Shown: positions 1 through 9,000 of the stretch, one piece after another | Layout: every line of letters begins with the position of its first letter | How positions within the stretch are numbered: the first letter of the stretch is position 1 | Origin: Tannerella forsythia | GTDB lineage: Bacteria; Bacteroidota; Bacteroidia; Bacteroidales; Tannerellaceae | Direction of reading: 5' to 3' | NCBI RefSeq assembly: GCF_003860135.1 | Contig: NZ_RQYN01000028.1 | Coordinates: forward strand, 1-41,335 | DNA length: 41,335 nt | The notes under the pieces: generated by a model | The model's input: the letters and a program-made list of their open reading frames with translations, nothing else | Databases searched by the model: none | Told to the model about the DNA's origin: nothing | Program-made: the position numbers and the translations under genes

Positions 1-73
1 CAAGAATATCCAATAATTATTCCATTTATTTTATTGACAAACAGTTTAATGAATATATTTTAAGGAGCAACTA
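1..73. repeat. 73-bp inverted terminal repeat, left copy
   Basis: Bases 1-73 are identical to the reverse complement of 41262-41334. Identity stops abruptly at base 74, inside a codon that is TAT here and TAG in the other copy. Both copies lie exactly at the window ends and read inward as the same protein C-terminus, so the repeat is the end of a longer multicopy sequence outside the window. Confidence 0.9.
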
Positions 74-113
74 TTTATACCTTTGGGTATGGGAAGAAGG
101 TGCGACAAAATAA
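1..113 (+). CDS. 3' fragment of an unidentified multicopy gene
   Basis: Codons starting at position 3 stay open from the window edge to a TAA at 111-113, giving a fragment of about 36 residues that includes the stretch YSIYFIDKQFNEYILRSN. The first 73 bases are repeated, inverted, at the other end of the window. There the same reading frame stops right after LRSN; here it runs on into a different tail (YLYLWVWEEGATK). I do not recognise the family. A repeated gene at a contig edge is often a transposase or a duplicated accessory gene, but nothing visible proves that. A second frame (64-159) is also open up to a TAA just before the exporter remnant and cannot be excluded as the coding one. Confidence 0.35.
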   Translation, partial: RISNNYSIYFIDKQFNEYILRSNYLYLWVWEEGATK

Positions 114-162
114 TGAGATTGGGCAGCAGTATGGGATACCATCTGCGATTTTGAAGTAAACA

Positions 163-380
163 ATGAGATTGAAATTTGTAAAACGAAAAGATGCTATGGA
201 TTGTGGTTCAGCATACCTAGCTATGATAATCAAGCTCTATAGTCGTAATCCTAATCATGAGAAAATCTGTGAGTATTGTGCTCTAAGTAAAGAAGGGAGG
301 GACTGGGCGTCAGTAAGCTGAGGGTATTGTCCCTCTTCTTGAGTATACACTCCGAAAAAATTAAACTTCAAATCTCCTAA
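163..380 (+). pseudogene. Remnant of a C39-peptidase ABC exporter (peptide/bacteriocin maturation)
   Basis: From the ATG at 163 the translation begins with FVKRKDAMDCGSAYLAMI, which fits the start of the C39 peptidase domain found at the N-terminus of double-glycine peptide exporters. The catalytic cysteine is the C of DCG (about residue 14). The second conserved cysteine of the usual DCGxxCLxMI motif is replaced by tyrosine. The frame ends at TGA 319-321. A different frame (324-380) then gives SLFLSIHSEKIKLQ, which resembles the next conserved part of the domain (LLGxSxAAEKIGLQ), before stopping at TAA 378-380. About 30 extra bases and a frame change therefore separate two recognisable pieces. 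The rest of the peptidase and the whole transporter are missing. The piece identities rest on motif memory, not on an alignment. Confidence 0.6.
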
Positions 381-463
381 AAAGATATTTTTCTCATCTT
401 TGTAAAACGTTGTTGCATTTAATACTTGAATATACGGTGTTTGTCGGTGCGGGAGGTTGCCTC

Positions 464-1162
464 TTATTGATTCAGGACATGGAGGGTATGGCAGGCCGTG
501 AAGGCGGCTGTTTCGGTGCGCAGGCGACTTTTCCCCAGCGAAATACTTGTGAAGCCATGCGCTTCGGCCAGCTCCACTTCTTCCTTGCTGAAATCTCCTT
601 CGGGGCCGATCAGTATCAGCGCGTCTTCGCCCGGACGGTAGGCCGAACGAATCAAAGGCAAGTCCGGAGTGTGGCAATGCGCAATCATTTTCCGTCCTTC
701 AAACGGGCGGGCGACGAAATCGCCGAAGTCGCTCATTCCGATAAGCCGAGGCAGGTGTGCTTTCTGCGATTGCTTCATGGCCGAAACGAGGATTCTCTCT
801 AACCGTTCGGTCTTTACCTCTCGACGCTCCGAGAAACGGCAGTTGAGGCATGTCACGGTATTGATGCCTACTTCGGTCGCTTTTTCGAGAAACCATTCCA
901 TGCGGTCGATATTCTTCGTCGGCGCTACGGCCAGATGGATCCGGAACGGCCATAACGACGCCTGCGGTAGGTGTTCTACAACCGTTACCCGGCAATGTTT
1001 CGGATGGGGTTCGGCAATCACAGCCCGGTAAAACGATCCTTTGCCGTCGGTCAGCATCAAGGTATCGTCCACTGTCAGACGCAGTACCTTTGTGCAATGT
1101 CTCGATTCTTCTTCGGGCAAGAGCGGATTCGTTGCAATGTCGGGAGCGTAGAAAAGCTGCAT
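464..1162 (-). CDS. rsmE: 16S rRNA (uracil-1498-N3)-methyltransferase RsmE
   Basis: RsmE methylates N3 of U1498 in 16S rRNA in the assembled 30S subunit, using S-adenosylmethionine. The 232-residue product has the family's normal length: a PUA-like N-terminal domain (about residues 1-70) and a SPOUT methyltransferase domain. The trefoil-knot SAM site is visible as IGPEGDFS (about 185-192) and LGKSRLRTETAA (about 209-220). EKATEVG and RFSERR in the middle are also family-typical. The start is ATG 1162. It is the last gene of a three-gene operon, 31 bases after the BFN nuclease gene. The link to its neighbours looks like ordinary operon packing, not a shared pathway. Confidence 0.95.
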   Translation of the reverse strand: MQLFYAPDIATNPLLPEEESRHCTKVLRLTVDDTLMLTDGKGSFYRAVIAEPHPKHCRVTVVEHLPQASLWPFRIHLAVAPTKNIDRMEWFLEKATEVGINTVTCLNCRFSERREVKTERLERILVSAMKQSQKAHLPRLIGMSDFGDFVARPFEGRKMIAHCHTPDLPLIRSAYRPGEDALILIGPEGDFSKEEVELAEAHGFTSISLGKSRLRTETAAFTACHTLHVLNQ

Positions 1163-1193
1163 GCGTGAAATACCTCTTTATATAAGGTGTCGT

Positions 1194-1817
1194 TTATTGT
1201 ATATCGCCGAACTGATCGCGGCGGTTCAGCTCGTCCCGGTAAATCTTGGCCGATTCGTATTTTTCTTCGCCGATGGCCTTCTGCATCCGCTCTTCGAGTT
1301 CTGCACGTTGTAGCATATTGAGCCATTCGCGCAGTTTCTCCGGGTCGTGAATCTCTTCGGGATTGAGGTCTTTCGATAACACCGGCGTTTCGTTTTCGAC
1401 CGCTCCTTCATCAATCACCACTCCGCATTGCTGCATAATCGATTCGAGCGTATATATCGGGCATCCTATCCGCAAGGCGATCGCTACGGCATCCGACGTG
1501 CGCGAGTCGATACGCACCTCGTTCGTTCCGTCCGAGAAGATAAGTTCCGAATAGAACACTCCTTCCTCGAATTTATAAATGAATATTTCCGAAAGAAAGA
1601 GCTTAAACGATTGTATCAAGCCGACGAACAAGTCGTGTGTCAAGGGGCGGGGAGGGGTTAGCTCTTCCAACGCGATCGCGATCGACTGCGCTTCCGAAAC
1701 ACCGACGATGACGGGCAGACGGCGCGGCCCGTTCTCCGACAAAATCAACGCATAAGCCCCTGATTGGACCTGACTGTTCGTCAGTCCCTGCACAATTAAT
1801 CTGATTTTCTTATCCAT
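1194..1817 (-). CDS. Bifunctional nuclease (BFN/DUF151) with C-terminal UVR motif
   Basis: This 207-residue cytoplasmic protein has the BFN/DUF151 domain in about residues 1-135, with LPVIVGVSEAQSIAIALE near the start and SRTSDAVAIALRIGCPIY later. Near the C-terminus (about 170-200) lies a UVR-type helix pair, including KAIGEEKYESAKIYRDELNR, like the UvrB-UvrC interaction motif. BFN proteins are described as nucleases, and this BFN-UVR architecture is common in Bacteroidetes; the physiological role is not settled. The start ATG 1817 overlaps the end of the upstream thioredoxin-like gene by 8 bases, which suggests translational coupling. Confidence 0.9.
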   Translation of the reverse strand: MDKKIRLIVQGLTNSQVQSGAYALILSENGPRRLPVIVGVSEAQSIAIALEELTPPRPLTHDLFVGLIQSFKLFLSEIFIYKFEEGVFYSELIFSDGTNEVRIDSRTSDAVAIALRIGCPIYTLESIMQQCGVVIDEGAVENETPVLSKDLNPEEIHDPEKLREWLNMLQRAELEERMQKAIGEEKYESAKIYRDELNRRDQFGDIQ

Positions 1818-2337
1818 TGTTTGATTCCTCCTTTATTCCTCTTACTTTACTTATTTCTTTTTCGATGGCTTCGAGTGTTGTTTCGTGCAAACGAATATAT
1901 TTCTCTTTATCCAGCAAATAAAGCGCCGGTAGCGACCGGAACAGATAGTTGCTTTCGGGGATAATCGACAAGTGTTCATCATACCCGTTGATCCACTGCT
2001 GCGGCAGATGCGAAGCATGGCTTTTCCAAAGCTCCCGGTCATTGTCCGGATAGATGGCCAGCACCTGCAATTTCTTCTCGGCAAAGAGGTGACGCAGGAT
2101 TTCCGATCCGGCGATTTGTTCGGTGAGTAAGCGGCAATCTTCGCAGGTCGGCTCGTAAAAATAGAGCAAGATCCATTCCGATGTGAGCGCGTAAAGCGAA
2201 TCCTTCTGTCCTGAACTCAATGTGTAGGTGAAATTGCCCGCTTTAACCGGAGGGGCGCATGTCTGATGTTCGGCTTTCGCTCCGCACAAAGCGGAGAAGA
2301 ATAAGACAACGCTCAGCATAATCCGTTTACCTTTCAT
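1810..2337 (-). CDS. Periplasmic thioredoxin-fold protein with CEDC motif
   Basis: After a signal peptide (hydrophobic MLSVVLFFSALCGAKA near the N-terminus) the protein has a thioredoxin-like core. ILLYFYEPTCEDC carries a CxxC pair at the usual place, followed by a YPDNDRELW strand/helix and an SLPALYLLD segment that matches the cis-proline loop. It resembles the exported DUF5106/TlpA-like proteins of Bacteroidales, so a thiol-disulfide role in the periplasm is likely, with substrate unknown. An upstream GTG at 2352 is in frame but lies at or before the expected transcription start set by the -7 box at 2357-2364, so ATG 2337 is preferred. It is the first gene of the operon with the BFN nuclease and rsmE. 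Confidence 0.8.
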   Translation of the reverse strand: MKGKRIMLSVVLFFSALCGAKAEHQTCAPPVKAGNFTYTLSSGQKDSLYALTSEWILLYFYEPTCEDCRLLTEQIAGSEILRHLFAEKKLQVLAIYPDNDRELWKSHASHLPQQWINGYDEHLSIIPESNYLFRSLPALYLLDKEKYIRLHETTLEAIEKEISKVRGIKEESNNG

Positions 2338-2356
2338 TCTTTTTGTTTTCACCGGA

Positions 2357-2364
2357 CAAAGATA
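2357..2364 (-). promoter_or_regulatory. -7 box TATCTTTG for the thioredoxin/BFN/rsmE operon
   Basis: The reverse complement reads TATCTTTG, a match to the Bacteroidetes -7 consensus TAnnTTTG, 20 bases before ATG 2337. It is divergent from a second such box at 2385-2392. Confidence 0.6.
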
Positions 2365-2384
2365 ATCATTTTACAAAGAATGAC

Positions 2385-2392
2385 TATCTTTG
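2385..2392 (+). promoter_or_regulatory. -7 box TATCTTTG for the DUF1080 operon
   Basis: TATCTTTG matches the Bacteroidetes -7 consensus and lies about 33 bases before ATG 2425. It falls inside the reading frame that would start at ATG 2380, which argues for the later start. Confidence 0.6.
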
Positions 2393-2424
2393 TGGAGTTT
2401 TTTGAAAATTTTAAAATTGTTTTT

Positions 2425-3693
2425 ATGATGAAGTGCATGAACTATTTATGTGTGATGGTTTTATTCGGAGCATTCACAGCATGTTCCGAGAAACCGCAAA
2501 ATGTGTTGACCGAGGAAGAAAAAGCCGCGGGATGGCAGTTGTTGTTCGACGGTCAGACGCTCGAAGGCTGGCGTGATTACAATGGTCAGACCCTGACCGG
2601 TCCGTGGGAGGTGGTCGACGGAGTTATTCAGGCCGATGGCGGCGGCAGCGATGAAAACGGATACATCGTGTATGATCGTATCTACGAAAATTTCGAGTTG
2701 CAATGGGATTGGAAAATCTCGAAGGGGGGTAACAGCGGATTGCTTTATCACGTGGTGGAGCGCCCGCAGTACAAGGTGCCGTATGTGACCGGTCCCGAAT
2801 ACCAGTTGATCGACGACAAAGGGTTTGCCGAACCGTTGGAAGACTGGCAGCGTTGCGGCGTGGATTATGCGATGTATCTGCCTGATTTCGCGACGATGAA
2901 CGTACGTCCCGCCGGCGAATGGAATACCTCGAAAATCGTCTTCGACAACGGACATGTGGAGTACTATATGAACGGACAGAAAACGATCGAATTCGAAGCA
3001 TGGTCGGACGATTGGTTCGGACGTAAGAACAGCGGCAAGTGGGAGAATGCGCCCGAGTACGGTCTGGCACGCAAAGGGCTGATTTGCTTGCAGGATCATG
3101 GTTATCCGGCATGGTTCCGCAATATCAAAATCCGTGAATTGCCGCGCAAGACGGAAGAAGAAGAATTATTCAACGGCAAAGACCTCACGGGCTGGGATGC
3201 TTACGGAACGGAGCAATGGTATGTACAAGACAGCTTGCTCGTTTGCGAGAGCGGTCCCGATAAGCAGTACGGTTATCTGGCCACACCCAAATATTATAAC
3301 GATTTCGAATTGACGGCCGACTTCAAGCAGGAAGCCGATGGCAACTCGGGTATCTTCATCCGTTCGTTCGTAGAAGAAGGAGCGAAAGTGAACGGCTGGC
3401 AGGTGGAAGTGGCTCCGAAAGGATTCGATACGGGCGGTATCTACGAGTCGTACGGCCGTGGATGGCTGATCCAGATTCCGGACGATCGCGAGAACTTCCT
3501 CAAAGAAAGAGAATGGAACACGATGCGTATCCGGGTAGTCGGCAATCAGGTAACGACTTGGTTGAACGGCGAACAGATGGTCGACATTCAGGACGAGAAG
3601 ATCGGTGCCGGTCAAGGCCGTATCGCTCTGCAAATACATGACGGAGGCGGTATTAAAGTGCTTTGGCGTAACATCCGGGTGAAAACATTGTAA
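2425..3693 (+). CDS. Lipoprotein with two DUF1080 (3-keto-disaccharide hydrolase) domains
   Basis: A lipoprotein signal (CVMVLFGAFTAC, cysteine of the lipobox) places the protein in the envelope. Two DUF1080/PF06439 concanavalin-like domains follow. The first starts with WQLLFDGQTLEGW and contains NSGLLYHV and GPEYQLIDD. The second starts with EEELFNGKDLTGW and contains NSGIFIRSF and ends with IRVKTL. Members of this family have been renamed 3-keto-disaccharide hydrolases, acting on C3-oxidised glycosides. Whether both domains here are catalytic cannot be told. The adjacent exported sugar isomerase/epimerase, 28 bases downstream, fits a glycoside-modification pathway, but no Gfo/Idh-type oxidoreductase is nearby. 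ATG 2428 is an equally possible start. Confidence 0.88.
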   Translation: MMKCMNYLCVMVLFGAFTACSEKPQNVLTEEEKAAGWQLLFDGQTLEGWRDYNGQTLTGPWEVVDGVIQADGGGSDENGYIVYDRIYENFELQWDWKISKGGNSGLLYHVVERPQYKVPYVTGPEYQLIDDKGFAEPLEDWQRCGVDYAMYLPDFATMNVRPAGEWNTSKIVFDNGHVEYYMNGQKTIEFEAWSDDWFGRKNSGKWENAPEYGLARKGLICLQDHGYPAWFRNIKIRELPRKTEEEELFNGKDLTGWDAYGTEQWYVQDSLLVCESGPDKQYGYLATPKYYNDFELTADFKQEADGNSGIFIRSFVEEGAKVNGWQVEVAPKGFDTGGIYESYGRGWLIQIPDDRENFLKEREWNTMRIRVVGNQVTTWLNGEQMVDIQDEKIGAGQGRIALQIHDGGGIKVLWRNIRVKTL

Positions 3694-3721
3694 TCATTCC
3701 CTCACGATAACGATCCAGAAG

Positions 3722-4582
3722 ATGAAAAGAACGATATGGCTGGGAGCGGTCGTTACCCTTCTATGCAGCTTTTTACCGACTGTTTGTCCGGCACAGAGCA
3801 AGGCGGAGAAAAACGGTTGGCGGTTGTCTGTGCAATCGTATACGTTCCATAAGTTTACGCTCGTAGAAGCGCTCGACAAAGTAGCGGAGCTGGGGATTCA
3901 TCACATCGAAGTCTATCCCGGCCATAAGCTGGGCGGACGGTGGGGCGATCGGGTGTTCGGCTACGACCTCGACGCACAAACGCGCGAAGAGCTGAAAGCG
4001 CTTGCCGCCTCGAAGCAGATCCGTTTCGTGGGTACGGGGGTGTACATGACCGACGATGCCTCGACATGGGAGAAGATGTTCCGACTGGCCAAGGATATGG
4101 AGATGGAATTCATCACGTGCGAACCGGCGACGAAAGACTGGGACCTGATAGAACGTCTGGCCAAACAGTACGATCTGAAAGTGTCTGTCCATAATCATCC
4201 GCAGCCGTCGGACTATTGGACACCCGAAAACGTGTTGAAACACATCTCGACACGCGATGTGCGCATCGGTTCCTGTGCCGATGTCGGTCATTGGCGTCGC
4301 GAAGGGCTTGATCCGGTCGAGTGCTTGAAAATGTTGCAGGGACGTGTGCGGTCGTTACACTTCAAAGATGTCGCACCGAAAAAGGAAGGCGCGACCTGGC
4401 AGGACGATGTGATCTGGGGCACCGGCAGTCTGGATATGAAAGGCATGCTCGAAGAGTTGAAACGTCAGCAGTTTGAAGGCATTTTCTCGATCGAGTACGA
4501 AGCCAACTGGGAGAATTCGGTGCCGGATATCCGGAAGTGTATCGAATATTTCCATCAGACGGTCGAAGAACTGTTTCCCTGA
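3722..4582 (+). CDS. Exported sugar phosphate isomerase/epimerase-like TIM-barrel protein
   Basis: The protein has a signal peptide (VVTLLCSFLPTVCPAQ) followed by an AP-endonuclease-2/xylose-isomerase-like TIM barrel. Visible family features are the barrel start WRLSVQSYTFHKF, HIEVYPG, a metal-site strand VSVHNHPQ, SCADVGHW, SLHFKDV and a final FSIEYEANW. Its 286 residues are normal for the family. Such proteins isomerise or epimerise sugars or keto-sugars and often sit beside DUF1080 proteins. The signal peptide places it in the periplasm. A job on 3-keto-glycosides together with the upstream lipoprotein is an inference from context. Confidence 0.85.
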   Translation: MKRTIWLGAVVTLLCSFLPTVCPAQSKAEKNGWRLSVQSYTFHKFTLVEALDKVAELGIHHIEVYPGHKLGGRWGDRVFGYDLDAQTREELKALAASKQIRFVGTGVYMTDDASTWEKMFRLAKDMEMEFITCEPATKDWDLIERLAKQYDLKVSVHNHPQPSDYWTPENVLKHISTRDVRIGSCADVGHWRREGLDPVECLKMLQGRVRSLHFKDVAPKKEGATWQDDVIWGTGSLDMKGMLEELKRQQFEGIFSIEYEANWENSVPDIRKCIEYFHQTVEELFP

Positions 4583-4609
4583 GTTTTTTTCTTTCGGATT
4601 CACAAACAG

Positions 4610-4655
4610 AAGGCGGTGTGTCATAACGCAATGTTTTGACAAACCGCCTTTTCTT
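4610..4655 (+). terminator. Rho-independent-type hairpin after the isomerase gene
   Basis: AAGGCGGT (4610-4617) pairs with ACCGCCTT (4643-4650), followed by a short T-rich tract. The loop is long (25 bases), so strength is uncertain. Confidence 0.5.
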
Positions 4656-4668
4656 ATCCACCCGTTCG

Positions 4669-4806
4669 ATACGTGCTTATGAGGGCGTCGCATACGTGCT
4701 TATGAGGGCATCGCATACGTGCTTATCGATACAGCCGATACGTGCTTATCGATACAGTCGATACGTGCTTATCGATGCAGTCGATACGTGCTTATCGATC
4801 CGGTCG
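4669..4806. repeat. Tandem repeat: six 23-bp units
   Basis: Six consecutive 23-base units each begin ATACGTGCTTAT. The first two continue GAGGGC and the last four CGAT, so the array has two sub-types. The units are adjacent with no spacers. The array lies between the convergent ends of the isomerase gene and the metal-efflux operon. No gene is visible in 4583-4860 apart from this array and the hairpin. Confidence 0.9.
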
Positions 4807-4860
4807 ATATGAATGACACTTCTTCTCTTTCTCCGAGTATTGTGTTCTACTTTGTTGTTA

Positions 4861-6042
4861 TCAAAGCTTATAGCTGTAAATCGCGGCCAGCACTTTGTAG
4901 TATTCGTTTTGCAATTGCAGATGATAGTCGGTGCTTTGATAGAGCGTACCGATGCTGACAAAATACTCGATCATGGAGATTTGTCCCGCTTGCAACGCTT
5001 TATTCAGCAGGGTCAGGTTGTCCTGACTCTTGAGCACGGTATCGAATTCGTCCATCGAAGCGCGGAGCACCTGCAACCGGTCATAGAGTTGCATGAGGCG
5101 GTTCTCGGCTTGTACCGTAGCGCTTTCGCGTTGCAACGCTACATAATGACTCTGACGGTGCGCTTTCTTCACCTGATGGCGGTTTGAAAAGAGCGGGATG
5201 CTCATTCCCACGACGAAGCCGTTGTATCGATCGCCGCCGGTAGCCGTGTTCAGCCGATAGCCCAGCTCCAGTCCGGGCAGTCCCTGAGCGCGGCTTACGC
5301 CGATCTGCCGCTGCGCTTCGGTCTGCCGGTATTGCAATGCCTGTAATGTGGCATCGGAAGCCAACGCTTCGTCACGTAGCGCGTCCCACGAGAGCGGCTC
5401 GTCGGGCGAGGGATAAACCGTATCGGCGAATGCGACCGGGTGCCCGCCGTTCAACGTGGCCAGTTCGCGCAGTTTGCCTTCTCGTTCCGTTTCGTTCAGC
5501 CGTTCCTCCGTCTTTACGTTTAAGAGTTCGAGCTTGATTTTATTCGTCTCCAATATATTGGCATTTCCTTTCTTCAAACGCTCGTCGTACAGTTCGGCCA
5601 GCCGCTCGGCGTCGCGTCGCCGCTTGCGAAGGAGCTGTCGCCGCCGGTTGAGCCACACCAAATCGAGGCAGACCTCTTTGGCATTGAGCAATACCTGACG
5701 ACGCTCACCGGTGTATTGCGACGCGAAGAGTTGTTGGCGAACGGTCGTCAGCTTGCTGTGTTGCCCGTAAACCGTCGGGAACTCGAACGACTGCGACGCG
5801 ACCAGTTCACCTTGTGCGCCCATTTCCGCACGATTACCGTATTGATGCGAATAACTCACCGATGGATCGGGCAGGTTGTTCTCGCTTTTCGATTCGAGCA
5901 ATTGCACCTCGTAATATTGGCGGGCAGCCTGCAACTCGAGGTTATTCGTTTCTACCTGACGCAGTACGTCGTCCATTGTCGTCTGCGCCTGTGCCGCGAT
6001 GGTCAGCAGCACGGCGATTCCTGTCATCATATATTTTTTCAT
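4861..6042 (-). CDS. TolC-family outer-membrane channel of metal efflux (CzcC/CusC-like)
   Basis: A signal peptide (IAVLLTIAAQAQ) precedes an outer-membrane efflux protein with long helical stretches typical of the TolC periplasmic barrel, such as NNLELQAARQYYEV near residues 34-47 and YKVLAAIYSYKL at the very end. It would form the exit duct of the tripartite pump encoded upstream. Its 393 residues are near the usual length for CzcC-like proteins. The start ATG 6042 overlaps the stop of the RND gene by four bases (ATGA), so the two are translationally coupled. This is the last gene of the operon. Confidence 0.9.
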   Translation of the reverse strand: MKKYMMTGIAVLLTIAAQAQTTMDDVLRQVETNNLELQAARQYYEVQLLESKSENNLPDPSVSYSHQYGNRAEMGAQGELVASQSFEFPTVYGQHSKLTTVRQQLFASQYTGERRQVLLNAKEVCLDLVWLNRRRQLLRKRRRDAERLAELYDERLKKGNANILETNKIKLELLNVKTEERLNETEREGKLRELATLNGGHPVAFADTVYPSPDEPLSWDALRDEALASDATLQALQYRQTEAQRQIGVSRAQGLPGLELGYRLNTATGGDRYNGFVVGMSIPLFSNRHQVKKAHRQSHYVALQRESATVQAENRLMQLYDRLQVLRASMDEFDTVLKSQDNLTLLNKALQAGQISMIEYFVSIGTLYQSTDYHLQLQNEYYKVLAAIYSYKL

Positions 6043-9000
6043 ACGTCTTGCTTTTTATGAATTAACAGATACATAATCGGGATGATAAAGCCGTTCAACA
6101 GCGTAGAAGTCAGCAATCCGCCCAGAATCACGACGGCCATCGGACTCTGAATTTCATTACCCGGCAGATCGCCTCCCAAGGCCAGCGGAACGAGTGCCAG
6201 TGCCGAGGTAAGCGCTGTCATCAGAATAGGATTGAGCCGGTCTGATGAGCCTTGCCGTACACTTTCAAGCAGTGTCAGTCCGCTACGTTTCAGGTCGTTG
6301 TATCGATCGATCAGGAGCATGCCGTTGCGTGTGGCAATGCCGAAGAGCGAAATGAATCCGATGATGGCGGGGATGCTGATGATTCGGTCGGCGAAGAAGA
6401 TGGCAAAGATGCCGCCGATTAGCGCCAACGGAAGATTCAGCAGCACGACGGCCGACTGCTTCATGCTCCTGAACTGGTTGTAAAGCAGCAGGAAAATAAC
6501 GAAGATAGACAGTATGGAAGTGACGAGTAGCGTGCGCGATGCGGCCTGTTCACTCTCGAACTGTCCGCCGTATTCGATGTGATACCCTTCGGGAAGCACG
6601 ATCTGCTCATCGATGCGCTCGCGTATCCGGTTGACGATCCCCCGCAGGTCGCCCCCCGATACATTGGCCGAAACGACAATTTTGCGGCTGACGTTCTCGC
6701 GGCTGATCGTATTCGGCCCGCCGGACGAAACAATGTCGGCCACGTAACTCAGCGGTATTTTCCGTCCGTCGGCATCGATGATCAGGTCGCTGATCCGGCC
6801 GATGCCGCTCCGGCTTTCGTCATTGACTCTTACCGTCAGATCGAAGGAGCGATTGCCTTCATATACCTGCGAAACGACTTCTCCACCGAGCATGACCGAT
6901 ACATACTCTCCGAATTCGGCAGGGGTGATACCGTATTTGGCGAGCATCTCACGCTTCGGCTCGATTTTGATCTGGGGACGTTCGATTTGCTGCTCTACGT
7001 TCAGGTCGGCGATCCCCTCGATATCGGCGATGCTCGTCTTAATCCGGTTGCCGAGCGCGAACATACGGTTCAGATCCGTACCGAACAGCTTGATGGCAAT
7101 ATTGGCTTGTGTGCCCGACAGCATCGCGTCGATACGGTGCGAAATGGGTTGCCCGATCTCAATATTTACGCCCGAAAGTGTTTTCAGCTTTTCGCGCACT
7201 TCTTCAACGACCTCTTCTTTTGACCGTCCGGAAAGTTCGAACGGCGCTTCGATTTCAGAGACATTGACTCCCAACGCATGCTCGTCTAACTCGGCGCGTC
7301 CGGTCTTACGCGCCACCGTCCGTATCTCCGGAATCGAAAGCAGTAATTCTTCCGCCCGGCGGCCTACCTTGTCCGACTCTTCGAGCGAGATGCCCGGCAG
7401 CGTGCTTACGTTGATCGTAAACGAACCTTCGTTGAACGACGGCAGAAAACTGTTTCCCAACATGAAAAAAGCGACAAGTGCCATGAGTGCGATTCCGCCT
7501 GTAATGCCGAACGAAGCTTTCCGATGGGTCAGCGTCCGGTCTAAAGCGCGTTCGTAAGCTGCCTTGAGATGACGCACCACGAACGGCTCTTTGTTTTTCT
7601 TTGTCTGGCGGTCTGCCGTGAGCAGAAAACTGCATAACACGGGGGTCACCGTCAGCGCTACGAGAGTTGAGGCAAACAGCGCCACAATGAAGGCAACGCC
7701 CAACGGCGCCAACATCCGTCCCTCCATACCCGACAAGAAGAACAACGGCACGAAGCTGACTACAATAATAAAGGTAGAGTTCAGGATCGGCATCCGCACC
7801 TCCTGCGAGGCGTCGAACACAACGGCAATCACTCCGCGCCGCTCGGCCTCGGGCTTCATCCGGTTCTCGCGCAAACGTTTGTAGACGTTCTCGACGTCGA
7901 CGATTGCATCGTCGACGAGTGAGCCGATCGCAATGGCCATCCCTCCGATACTCATCGTGTTAATCGTCAGTCCCATCAATCGCAGAACAACGATGGCGAC
8001 GAGCAGCGACAGGGGAATGGTGACGAGCGAGATCAGCGTCGTCCGTGCGTTCATCAGGAAGATAAACAGGATGATCACGACGAAAACAGCTCCTTCGATC
8101 AGCGAGCGTTGAATGTTGCCGATCGAACTTTCGATAAATCGCGACTGCCGGAAGATGTCGGTTGCCACTTGTACATCGCGGGGCATCGTTTTTTGCAATT
8201 CGGCGATGGAGGCGTCGAGCTTCCGCGTCAGATCGAGCGTACTCGTATGCGGCTGTTTCGTTACCGTCAGCAATACGGCCGGCTTGGCGCGGTGCGAGGC
8301 TACGCCGAGTTTCGGCATCTTCGCGCCGGTACGTACGTCGGCCACGTCGCCCAGCAACAGCGGTACCTCGCCCACGCGTTTCAATACGGCTTTCGACAGG
8401 GCATCGACGTCGTTGGTGGAGATCACGCCACGGATGATGTACTCGTTTCCGTATTCGTATAAGACCCCGCCCGACGCGTTTTGATTCATGTCGCGAACTA
8501 CTTTCATCACCTCGTCCAGACCGATCCCGTAATGTTTCATCTTTTCGGGATTCAGCAACACCTGATATTCCCTGATATCGCCTCCCAATACGGCCACCTG
8601 CGCTACTCCGCCCGTCGACAGCAGGCGCGGGCGAATGCTCCAGTCGGCGATCGTTCGCAGTTCCTCCATCGAGGTCGTATCGGCCGTCAGTCCGATAATC
8701 ATCATCTCGCCGAGAATAGACGATTGCGGTCCCAGCGTCGGCCTTCCTGCGTTCGACGGTAAAGATTCTCCGATCATCGCCAGCTTTTCCGATACGATCT
8801 GGCGCGCACGGTAGATATCCGTTCCCCAGTTAAACTCGACCCATACGACCGAGAAGCCGGTGGTCGACGATGAACGTACGCGGCGCACATCCGTCGCTCC
8901 GTTGACGGCCGTCTCTATCGGAAACGTGACTAACCGCTCTACTTCTTCGGGCGCCATTCCTTTCGCTTCGGTCATCACGACTACGGTCGGCGCATTCAGG

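Noticed and set aside
4719-4958. Small protein encoded across the 23-bp repeat
   Set aside because: The frame is open because of the repeat and then runs antisense into the TolC-like gene; no translation signals are visible.
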